From Syntrophomonas sp. UBA5288 (lineage in GTDB: Bacteria; Bacillota; Syntrophomonadia; Syntrophomonadales; Syntrophomonadaceae): DNA of 9,200 bases. The translations under genes were made by a program, and so were the position numbers. Positions 1-5,994 of the stretch are shown here, piece after piece. The first letter of the stretch is position 1. The number at the start of each line of letters is the position of its first letter. Under the pieces are notes generated by a model. That model was not told where the DNA came from. It worked only from the letters and a program-made list of their open reading frames with translations, and did not search any database. The stretch is taken from NCBI GenBank assembly GCA_002408445.1, contig DHSK01000163.1:1-9200 (forward strand), in the 5' to 3' direction.

Positions 1-441
1 CGATATAACAGTCTTTTTTGTTTTTTGGACTTCCTGCATGTATTCCCGGCTGGCCAAAGAAGTTAATTCACCCTTTTCGTTCAATCTATTGAGAGCCGAA
101 TCCGTCATAAAAACCGTGGAGAAAATGTGGTTTTGTTCTTTTATCGCCAGCAATGCTCGAATGATGACGTCCCTATCATCTGACGCAAAAGCACTATTAT
201 TGGCTGATGTCTCCAGGGTGGAAACGGTTTTGATTATTTCCGTTTCCAGTCTGGATGCTGTCAATACCGCGGTATTTAATTGTTGTTCTGTTACTGTTTT
301 TTCGATTTCTGACGCTCTGACCTGATAATCGTATATTTCTACAGCTGCGACGGCTAAGGCAATAAGCAGCGCAATCACACAGGCCAGTTTTGTTCGGATA
401 CTGATAAAACCCCAGTTTCTGTTTTTCCTAATGACATTCAT
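1..441 (-). CDS. Partial membrane-anchored sensor protein with dCache-like extracellular domain (N-terminal 147 residues)
   Basis: The gene is open to the left edge, so only the N-terminal 147 codons are visible. The ATG at 439-441 is preceded by a perfect AGGAGGA at 451-457 with 9 nt spacing, which fixes the start. After a basic N-terminus (R5, K6, R8) comes a hydrophobic helix at about residues 18-36 (CVIALLIALAVAAVE). The remainder is soluble, with a helical stretch (about 40-80) and a motif SREYMQEVQKTKKTVIS at 131-147. That motif resembles the 'R-x-Y-F-x-x-A-x-x-G-x-x-x-I-S' signature of dCache ligand-binding domains. This layout is typical of methyl-accepting chemotaxis proteins, and also of some diguanylate cyclases and histidine kinases. 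The output domain is outside the window, so the class cannot be decided. It is divergent from the hybrid kinase operon and shares its upstream region. The coding call is firm; the Cache assignment is a family-level inference. Confidence 0.8.
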   Translation of the reverse strand, partial: MNVIRKNRNWGFISIRTKLACVIALLIALAVAAVEIYDYQVRASEIEKTVTEQQLNTAVLTASRLETEIIKTVSTLETSANNSAFASDDRDVIIRALLAIKEQNHIFSTVFMTDSALNRLNEKGELTSLASREYMQEVQKTKKTVIS

Positions 442-541
442 TATGTTAAATCCTCCTATAGCTATATAAAAACTTTGTCCCCAGACCTTTGTCTTATTAT
501 TTAAGGCTTAAAAGATTTGTTACTATTGTATCAATGTGCTC

Positions 542-568
542 TGAACATTTTCTGAACAAATTTGAACA
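542..568 (+). promoter_or_regulatory. Triple TGAACA direct repeat, candidate SARP-type operator
   Basis: The hexamer TGAACA occurs three times in the same orientation, at 542-547, 553-558 and 563-568, with start-to-start distances of 11 and 10 bp, so all copies face the same side of the helix. It lies 14 bp upstream of a sigma-A-like -35 box and about 80 bp upstream of the hybrid kinase start. SARP-family regulators are known to bind short direct repeats at about 11-bp steps, and the second gene of this operon encodes a SARP-like response regulator. The repeats are seen directly; their role as its binding site is inference. Confidence 0.5.
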
Positions 569-582
569 AATCTCTCAGGATA

Positions 583-611
583 TTGGCAGATTTCTCACTT
601 TTAAGTAAAAT
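583..611 (+). promoter_or_regulatory. Sigma-A-like promoter of the hybrid kinase operon
   Basis: TTGGCA at 583-588 and TAAAAT at 606-611 are separated by exactly 17 bp; each box matches the consensus at 5 of 6 positions. The surrounding sequence is AT-rich. Transcription would start near 618, giving a leader of about 32 nt that contains the ribosome binding site at 634-640. A second possible -10 box, GATATT at 579-584, lies 10 bp after the third TGAACA repeat. It would suit a SARP-activated promoter lacking a normal -35 box. Confidence 0.5.
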
Positions 612-633
612 ATATAAATAGATTAATTGCTTT

Positions 634-640
634 GGAAGGA
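634..640 (+). promoter_or_regulatory. Ribosome binding site that sets the GTG start of the hybrid kinase
   Basis: GGAAGGA lies 9 nt before the GTG at 650. The longer reading frame, starting with TTG at 632, would place this site inside the coding sequence and has no Shine-Dalgarno sequence of its own, so GTG 650 is the better start. Confidence 0.7.
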
Positions 641-649
641 TTTTCTATT

Positions 650-3600
650 GTGAATAATATAAAAGTACAACGATTTTATTTTTATTTAATGTTGGTAATA
701 ATGGCCGCAAGTATTGCCGTCCCGGCTCTGGGTCATTTATCGTCAGATGTGCCTAAAGCAGTAAACGGTACGCTGGACTTGAGAAATTACGATGCGATTA
801 ACGGGCAAGCAGTTAAACTGGACGGGGAATGGGAATTTTATTTCGGTCAGCTTCTTACCCCCAGCGACTTTAAAAATATGCCGCCTGCTGGGAGAAGTGT
901 GCAAAAGGTTCCTTCATCCTGGCGCTCCTATCAAATACAGGGTAGAAAATCGCCTTCCTACGGAACCGCCACCTATCGCCTTAAAGTATTGCTTCCTGAG
1001 AAAAGTAGAAATTATAAGAGTTATGGAATTAAAACAACCTGTATCAGCGCTTCCGCCAGGATCTTTGCTGATGGCCGGCAAATCATCGCCTGTGGCAGTC
1101 CCGGATACACGTCCGCATCCACCGTTCATAAATATTATGCCGACACGGGCTATTTCTCCACAAGCAAGGACGAAATCGAAATAATTGTTCAGGTGGCCAA
1201 TTATCTTCACGCCGGCGGCGGGATTCGTTATGAGATTTATTTTGGCGGCCAGCAAGCAATTACTTCTTTACGCTCATATCATTTCTTTATTGATGTCGCC
1301 TTAATTTCCGGCTTGTTTTTTATGTCTGTTTACTTCTTCGGCTTGGGCTTGCAAAGGAAACGTAACCGCGAAGTGCTATTTTTTGCTTCTTATTGTTTAT
1401 TCTCAGCTATTTACGCCAGTACTTGCTCGGAAGGCCTTATCAACTATGCTTTGCCATTTTTGAACTATAAAGCTTCGATCAAAATTTTGACTTTTTCCCT
1501 AATCTTAAGCCTGTACTCTTTATTTAAATATGTCTATTATGCTTTTCAGACGCCATATTCTCGCCGGGTCAAGCTGATCATTGACGGAATTACCGCCTTC
1601 TTTGTCCTATTGACCTGCTTCACCAACTTTTATTTATGCAATTACGCTTCCTTCGCCCTTTTTCTAGGGAATGTTTATGTCATCGCTTTGATTCTGCATA
1701 TTATTCTCAGGCATATACATACCAACATTGAAGGCAGGTATTACCTCTACACCGCTACAGTCGGTTCCGTTATTTTCTTAATCACCGGTTTTTGCGATCT
1801 TGCCCTGCAGATGGAATCAAACTTTTTTCCACCTGTCTTTCAACCGATATTCGTTTTGTCTCTGGCCTTGTACATGTCTGAAAAATACGAAAACTCCTAT
1901 AAAACAATTGAAGAACTCAGCAACCGGTTGGTTACTTTAGACAAACTAAAAGATGATTTTCTGTTCCAAACCTCACATGAACTGAAAACGCCGTTAAACG
2001 GCATCATCAATATTTCCAAGTCGCTTTTGGATGGCGCGGGCGGCAGTTTAAACACTGACCAAGCCAAAGATATCCGACTGATTACAATTATAGGCAAACG
2101 GCTTTCTACCTTGGTTTATAATATTTTGGACTATTCCAAATTAAAGGTCAGGGATATACAGTTAAATATAACCTGTCTGGACGTGCACCAAGTCGTGGAA
2201 TCAACCGTAGAAATTTTCGGCTATCTGATCAAAGGTAAACCTCTTATCCTCGAAAATAAAATACCACCCAATCATTATATGATTCTGGCGGATGAGAACA
2301 GGCTTAAGCAGATTATAAGCAACTTATTGGACAACAGCGTCAAATTTACAGCACAGGGAAGCATTGTGATCGACTGCCGCCCGGATGGGGAGTTCCTTTG
2401 GATCGAAATCAAGGATACAGGCATCGGCATACCTGAAAGCAAGTTAAAAGATATTTTTACTTCCTATGAGCAACTTGAGGAACAAGCAAATGGTACGGAG
2501 GTGACAAGCCTTGGTTTGATAATAACTAAACATCTGGTTGAACTTCATCAAGGGCGGATATTGGCTCAATCGGAGCCGGGACAAGGCTCATGCTTTACTT
2601 TCTCCATGCCCCTTGCCCAAAATAATAAACGCGGGGAAACCATAGCAGCAAAACATACAAGACCAAAATTACCCGAACCTTTAAGCTTTGAAAAGCTGCC
2701 ACAAACGGTCAATGTGGGAGGCGAATTTTCCATCCTGGCTGTTGATGATGAATACTTCAATTTAAAAGCCCTGTTAAATATATTGACGGTCTGCCAATAC
2801 AATGTTACCATCGCCGGAAATGCGGAATCAGCTCTGAATCTTCTCAAAGGGCCCGTAAAATACAATCTTTGTATCCTTGATGTCATGATGCCGGGTATAA
2901 GCGGCTATGAAGCCTGTCGGAAAATCAGGGAAATTTATTCGCCTCTGGAGCTTCCTGTGCTTTTGCTTACAGCCCAAACGCTTCCTGAAGATCTGGAGGC
3001 TGTTTTTAGGTCGGGGGCTAATGATTTTATTGAGAAGCCCTTTGAAATCGGAGAGCTGAAATGTAGGGTCAATACCCTTGTCCAGTTGAAAAAGTCCATG
3101 GATTTGCTGCTGGAAAAGGAAACGGCTCTTTTACAAGCCCAAATCAGGCCTCATTTTCTATTCAATGCTTTGAATACCATCAGTTCTTTTTGTTATACCA
3201 ATCCCGCAAAGGCGGGGGAGTTACTTTCGGAATTAGGCGTTTTTTTAAGAAACAGCTTCGATTTTTCCAGCACTTCTTCCTTTATCGCGATTGAAAAAGA
3301 GCTTAGGCTCGTTAAGGCTTATGTGGCTATAGAACAAGCCAGATTCGGCAAACGGCTTGAGGTGGAATACAATATTGATCCCGCTGTTTTGAATTATAGT
3401 ATTCTTACCCTCCTCATCCAACCAATTGTCGAAAATTCTATCCGGCATGGTTTGATGAAAAGAAATCAGGGGGGGAAGGTTACTTTAAACCTGACCCTTT
3501 GTGATGGCCGGATAAACGTGCAAGTCATAGACAATGGCATCGGTATCGCTGCTACTATCCAGAGCGGCTTGACGGAGCCAAACCATGAAGGCAGCGGCGT

Positions 3601-3718
3601 CGGTTTAACTAATATTAACCGCCGGCTGTTAAATTTTTATGGTTCAGCTTTAGATATCTCAAGCAAAGAAGGGCGGGGAACGGCAATATCGTTCAATATA
3701 CCTGCAAGATGTAGCTAA
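650..3718 (+). CDS. Hybrid sensor histidine kinase: 7TMR-DISM sensor, HisKA/HATPase, receiver, LytS-type second kinase
   Basis: This is a 1022-residue inner-membrane signalling protein starting at GTG 650. A membrane segment or signal anchor (about residues 9-28) is followed by an extracytoplasmic beta-rich domain (about 40-205) with the 'LDGEWEFYFGQLL' and 'VPSSWRSY' features of 7TMR-DISM/jelly-roll sensors, which often bind carbohydrate-like ligands. Seven hydrophobic segments follow (about 211-409), then a linker helix. The first kinase has its H-box at SHELKTPLNG (H443), N-box at NRLKQIISNLLDNSVKF (about 549-565) and DTGIGI near 588. Its G2 box is degenerate (TSLGL). A receiver follows (acid pocket D699/D700, phospho-acceptor D744 in LDVMMPG, Lys in EKPF near 796). 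The C-terminus is a second, LytS/HisK_5-like kinase: RPHFLFNALN (H835), QPIVENSIRHGL, DNGIGI near 960 and GSGVGL near 981. The response regulator gene follows 43 nt downstream and is the probable partner of the C-terminal kinase. The ligand is unknown. Confidence 0.9.
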   Translation: MNNIKVQRFYFYLMLVIMAASIAVPALGHLSSDVPKAVNGTLDLRNYDAINGQAVKLDGEWEFYFGQLLTPSDFKNMPPAGRSVQKVPSSWRSYQIQGRKSPSYGTATYRLKVLLPEKSRNYKSYGIKTTCISASARIFADGRQIIACGSPGYTSASTVHKYYADTGYFSTSKDEIEIIVQVANYLHAGGGIRYEIYFGGQQAITSLRSYHFFIDVALISGLFFMSVYFFGLGLQRKRNREVLFFASYCLFSAIYASTCSEGLINYALPFLNYKASIKILTFSLILSLYSLFKYVYYAFQTPYSRRVKLIIDGITAFFVLLTCFTNFYLCNYASFALFLGNVYVIALILHIILRHIHTNIEGRYYLYTATVGSVIFLITGFCDLALQMESNFFPPVFQPIFVLSLALYMSEKYENSYKTIEELSNRLVTLDKLKDDFLFQTSHELKTPLNGIINISKSLLDGAGGSLNTDQAKDIRLITIIGKRLSTLVYNILDYSKLKVRDIQLNITCLDVHQVVESTVEIFGYLIKGKPLILENKIPPNHYMILADENRLKQIISNLLDNSVKFTAQGSIVIDCRPDGEFLWIEIKDTGIGIPESKLKDIFTSYEQLEEQANGTEVTSLGLIITKHLVELHQGRILAQSEPGQGSCFTFSMPLAQNNKRGETIAAKHTRPKLPEPLSFEKLPQTVNVGGEFSILAVDDEYFNLKALLNILTVCQYNVTIAGNAESALNLLKGPVKYNLCILDVMMPGISGYEACRKIREIYSPLELPVLLLTAQTLPEDLEAVFRSGANDFIEKPFEIGELKCRVNTLVQLKKSMDLLLEKETALLQAQIRPHFLFNALNTISSFCYTNPAKAGELLSELGVFLRNSFDFSSTSSFIAIEKELRLVKAYVAIEQARFGKRLEVEYNIDPAVLNYSILTLLIQPIVENSIRHGLMKRNQGGKVTLNLTLCDGRINVQVIDNGIGIAATIQSGLTEPNHEGSGVGLTNINRRLLNFYGSALDISSKEGRGTAISFNIPARCS

Positions 3719-3761
3719 TTCACTAAATAACATCCTAGTTGATCATATAAGAGAATTTATT

Positions 3762-4904
3762 TTGAAGGGGTTGTTTATTATTTTAAGGGCAATTATTGTA
3801 GATAATGAGGAACCGGCGATCAACATCCTGAAAATATTACTGGAAAGGACAGAACAGGTAACAGTTATCGACAGCTTTTTCAGCGCGGCGGATGCCTTAG
3901 CCGGACTGAAAAAGGCAAAACCGGATGTTGCTTTCCTGGATATTGAAATGCCCGAGACTAATGGCCTGGATCTGGCCGGAAATATTATTGCAATTGACAG
4001 TGATATTGAAATCATCTTTGTAACCGCGTATGATCAATATGCCTTAAATGCTTTCCGGGTCAATGCTTTGGATTACCTGTTAAAACCCCTGTCTTTTGAA
4101 GATATCGAACAAACAGTTGCGCGCCTTGTCAAAAGGAAGGGTTTGTTGACAGGCTCCCATCATAAACTTTCGAGCAATGGACGAATTTATTGCTTCGGAA
4201 AATTCTCAGTATATGGTACGGAAAATAAGCAACCAGTCAAATGGCGCACTTCCAAGGCAGAAGAACTTTTTGCCTATATGCTGCAAAACCTGGAAAAAGA
4301 AGTTCCGAAATGGAGAATCTGTGAAGCTCTCTGGCCCGAATATGATCAGGAAAAGGTGGATATTCAACTTCACACAACCATATATAAGATGAAAAAGGCT
4401 CTATCCTCGGCTGGTATAAAATTTGATTTCACTTTTATTAATGGATGTTATTGGATGAGTCTTCCCCATGCATACATTGATACGGTTAAGTTTGATTTCC
4501 AAACCTCCTCCTCTATGCCTGTTGAGGAAGGTACCATAGAAGAATATGAAAAAGCGCTTTTATTATATAAAAGCAATTACCTGGAGGATAATGACTACTT
4601 ATGGTCTTTGCCCCAAAAAGAGGAATATTTTAAGAAATATTATAAGTTGGCAACTTCCATCGTAATCTACTATATGCAAAGGAATGATTACATAGCAGCT
4701 GAAAAAATACTTCACGAAATCCTGGAAAAATCGCCTTTAGACGAAGCCGCCCATGAAATGCTTTTAAAATGCTATTTTGTCAAAAAGGATCAGATTGCCT
4801 TTATCACGCATTATCAGGCTGTACAAGAACTGTTCCAAACCGATTTGGGAATTGAGCTGGGTAAGCCGATGCAGGCTTTATATAAAAGTATGATATGCGG
4901 TTAA
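3762..4904 (+). CDS. SAPR-family response regulator (receiver, SARP-like winged helix, BTAD)
   Basis: A cytoplasmic transcription factor of up to 380 residues. Residues about 8-130 form a receiver domain with D15/E17/E18 in VDNEEP, phospho-acceptor D60 in FLDIEMPETNG, the Thr of VTAYD and the Lys of LLKPLSF. The YxxNAFRVNALDYLLKP pattern is the one seen in LytTR-type receivers. Residues about 148-230 form an OmpR-like winged helix of the SARP class, with RTSKAEELFAYML, ICEALWPE and LHTTIYKMKKAL. The C-terminal part, about 240-378, is helical and fits a bacterial transcriptional activation domain (TPR-like). This matches the SAPR response regulators (COG3947), which are commonly paired with LytS-like kinases. 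It lies 43 nt after the hybrid kinase gene and is presumably co-transcribed with it. The start is uncertain: TTG 3762 has only a weak AAGAGA upstream; TTG 3771 directly abuts AAGGGG; the residues expected at a native N-terminus (LRAIIVD) begin at codon 3783. Confidence 0.87.
   Translation: MKGLFIILRAIIVDNEEPAINILKILLERTEQVTVIDSFFSAADALAGLKKAKPDVAFLDIEMPETNGLDLAGNIIAIDSDIEIIFVTAYDQYALNAFRVNALDYLLKPLSFEDIEQTVARLVKRKGLLTGSHHKLSSNGRIYCFGKFSVYGTENKQPVKWRTSKAEELFAYMLQNLEKEVPKWRICEALWPEYDQEKVDIQLHTTIYKMKKALSSAGIKFDFTFINGCYWMSLPHAYIDTVKFDFQTSSSMPVEEGTIEEYEKALLLYKSNYLEDNDYLWSLPQKEEYFKKYYKLATSIVIYYMQRNDYIAAEKILHEILEKSPLDEAAHEMLLKCYFVKKDQIAFITHYQAVQELFQTDLGIELGKPMQALYKSMICG
3765..3770 (+). promoter_or_regulatory. 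Possible ribosome binding site inside the annotated 5' end of the response regulator
   Basis: AAGGGG at 3765-3770 is the best Shine-Dalgarno-like element near this gene. It lies 9 nt before an ATT codon at 3780, which is followed by Leu-Arg-Ala-Ile-Ile-Val-Asp, the usual second residue onward of such receivers. If it is used, the gene would begin with a rare ATT codon and encode 374 residues. Confidence 0.3.
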
Positions 4905-4912
4905 AGTAGCTC

Positions 4913-5062
4913 TTAGATGGCCTCTATATCCGCCTGGCGGTAACCTGGAATAAATTCCGAACTCATCCCGCCAAATCTGACGACCGTATCGTTTTGCGGA
5001 TAAAGAACCGCCAGTGAGCCATTCAACCCAAGAGCACTGACAGGTATCCGATAGCACAGCAT
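4913..5062 (-). pseudogene. C-terminal coding remnant, possibly from a serine-hydrolase-like protein
   Basis: Reading the minus strand from 5062 to a TAA at 4913-4915 gives 49 residues that look like the end of a real protein. They include VSALGLNGSLAVLYPQNDTV and later RFGGMSSEFIPGY. A small-Gly-x-x-Gly-strand-'YP-x-x-D-x-VV' pattern near a C-terminus recalls class C beta-lactamase-fold serine hydrolases, but this is a weak, memory-based resemblance. The fragment has no ribosome binding site and no N-terminal part, and its frame is closed upstream by a TAA near 5120. It lies only 8 nt from the convergent end of the response regulator gene. Most likely it is a decayed gene end. Confidence 0.3.
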
Positions 5063-5166
5063 CGGGGCAGATGAGGATTGGCGGCATATAGGATGACGCC
5101 CAGCAATATTCCTGCAATCAGGTTAAGGTCAAGTTTAAGAAATACATCCACGAAAAATCTCTCCAT
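5023..5166 (-). pseudogene. Short membrane-helix ORF, probable N-terminal gene remnant
   Basis: An ATG at 5164-5166 opens a 47-residue frame ending at a TGA at 5023-5025. Residues 5-34 (VDVFLKLDLNLIAGILLGVI plus LYAANPHLP) look like a natural N-terminal membrane helix with a short cytoplasmic lead, as seen in some signalling membrane proteins. After about residue 34 the sequence loses this character, and the more protein-like reading passes to another frame (the fragment ending at 4913). This suggests two gene pieces joined near 5062. It begins 26 nt after the truncated DUF1273 stop and has no clear Shine-Dalgarno sequence. A genuine tiny membrane protein cannot be excluded. Confidence 0.3.
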
Positions 5167-5192
5167 TTGTTAGACTAAATCGCCGCAGTCTT

Positions 5193-5585
5193 TCATTTCC
5201 CGGTTATATTCATGGTCACCCGAAATGTATCCGGGTGGATGGTGATGATATCCCGCTGCTTCATACACGCATAGGCCATGGCCTTGTCGGTAGCATCGCC
5301 CCGGGCGGAATCCGGATCATAGACAGCCAGTACAATGTCCGAATGGTCGACGATAACCCGCAAGGCGCGGAACTGGGCGGCTGGGGTTTTATGTACCGAA
5401 GTAGCCGTCATATGCGTACATTTTTTCAGTACCTCAAAATACCGTTCTCGAAGATAGGGAGCCCATTTGGTCGCCTGCTCCTCATGTGGAAGCACGCACA
5501 GCAGCTCAAGCCCGGCGTCGTTTTCCTTCAGGTGATTGGCCATTTCCGCCGCCCAGAGCCCTACGCCGGGGTCACAGACCTCCAT
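5193..5585 (-). CDS. N-terminally truncated DUF1273/YpsA-like (SLOG superfamily) protein, probable pseudogene
   Basis: A 130-residue frame from ATG 5585. Its order of motifs matches DUF1273/YpsA proteins: FMEVCDPGVGLWAAE aligns with the family's F-I-x-G-M-x-x-G-V-D-x-W-A-A-E; then LLCVLPHEEQATKWAP (family A-I-P-F-x-x-Q-x-x-x-W), RYFEVLKKCTH, QFRALRVIVDHSDIVLAVYD and IITIHPDTF. Family members are about 180 residues and begin with a strand and a TGHRP-like nucleotide-binding loop. Here the first 45 or so residues are missing, so the putative ligand pocket is incomplete. The Asp of GVD is Gly (GVGLW), and the usual GGT region reads ARGDAT. Family similarity begins at the Phe codon before the ATG, so this ATG is probably an internal Met, and there is no good ribosome binding site. 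It is in frame with the 102-residue ORF upstream, separated by one TGA and seven codons. Confidence 0.6.
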   Translation of the reverse strand: MEVCDPGVGLWAAEMANHLKENDAGLELLCVLPHEEQATKWAPYLRERYFEVLKKCTHMTATSVHKTPAAQFRALRVIVDHSDIVLAVYDPDSARGDATDKAMAYACMKQRDIITIHPDTFRVTMNITGK

Positions 5586-5606
5586 AAATCGGGCCCTAAA
5601 CGTTCC

Positions 5607-5915
5607 TCATTCTGCATTTAATTTAATATTTATGGAGCCGTCCGGATTGTATTCAGCTTGGTAGCCCGGTTCGAGAATATAGATTTTGTTATTTACTTCA
5701 TCTACCGCTATATCCCGGTTAATGAGAGTGTTAATTTCGTCTTTACCCATCAGAGTCCGGATCTGAACTCCGTTGTCATATAGTTGCAGGTGAAGCTGGT
5801 CTCCGTTTTCCCGCTTTATCATATCCTGGGTATGCCGCTGATATGGTTTTATAAAAACATATTCATACCCAAACTCGCTAAATTCCATTTCTTTACCATT
5901 CAAAAAGGTTCTCAT
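5607..5915 (-). CDS. Hypothetical protein, 102 residues, family not recognised
   Basis: The ATG at 5913-5915 has a purine-rich GGGGGGA at 5921-5927 with 5 nt spacing. The predicted protein is soluble, with no signal peptide or membrane helix, and is rich in charged residues and Asn/Asp. It reads like a small beta-rich domain (for example YEYVFIKPYQR, QLHLQLYDNGVQIRTL, NKIYILEPGYQAEYNPDGSI). It has no cysteines. I do not recognise the family. It lies 79 nt downstream of pyrE on the same strand, with a strong hairpin in between, so it may receive some read-through transcription. Its stop codon is in frame with the truncated DUF1273 sequence that follows, so its 3' end may have been changed by the same deletion. 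Confidence 0.6.
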   Translation of the reverse strand: MRTFLNGKEMEFSEFGYEYVFIKPYQRHTQDMIKRENGDQLHLQLYDNGVQIRTLMGKDEINTLINRDIAVDEVNNKIYILEPGYQAEYNPDGSINIKLNAE

Positions 5916-5937
5916 CCCATTCCCCCCAGCCTATGCA

Positions 5938-5969
5938 CCGGCCTGAAGGGCTACCGCCCTGTAGGCCGG
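5938..5969 (-). repeat. Strong hairpin after pyrE (possible 3' end or terminator-like structure)
   Basis: CCGGCCT at 5938-5944 pairs with AGGCCGG at 5963-5969. Inside it, the seven positions at 5945-5951 pair with 5956-5962 except for one G-T wobble and one mismatch, leaving a 4-nt loop. It stands 25 nt beyond the pyrE stop and before the 102-residue ORF. On the minus strand it is followed by G-rich sequence and no U-run, so it is not a standard intrinsic terminator. On the plus strand an AT-rich stretch follows, but no plus-strand gene needs it. It may stabilise the pyr mRNA 3' end or be a REP-like palindrome. Confidence 0.6.
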
Positions 5970-5994
5970 ACTACGGTTTATATTTTCAAATTTA

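Noticed and set aside
38..325. 95-codon plus-strand frame at the left edge
   Set aside because: It is antisense to the sensor gene at 1-441, which has a perfect ribosome binding site, a membrane helix and a Cache-like motif; the plus-strand frame has none of these.
457..466. TATAGCTATA palindrome by the sensor gene start as an operator
   Set aside because: It is a 10-bp AT-rich palindrome next to the ribosome binding site and is readily expected by chance; there is no second copy nearby.
632..649. TTG start six codons upstream for the hybrid kinase
   Set aside because: The ribosome binding site GGAAGGA (634-640) would lie inside the coding sequence and nothing precedes TTG 632, so GTG 650 is preferred.
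4929..4942. CCGCC/GGCGG short palindrome as a terminator for the two-component operon
   Set aside because: The stem is only five pairs with almost no loop and no T-run follows; I see no convincing terminator after 4904.
4878..5117. 79-codon minus-strand frame starting with TTG
   Set aside because: It overlaps the end of the response regulator, its composition is unlike a protein (many Trp, Arg, Gly and Cys), and the other two minus-strand frames there look more natural.
5607..5609. TGA as a selenocysteine codon joining the 102-residue ORF to the SLOG fragment
   Set aside because: No selenocysteine insertion hairpin is apparent directly after the TGA, neither protein is of a known selenoprotein family, and a deletion junction explains the shared frame more simply.
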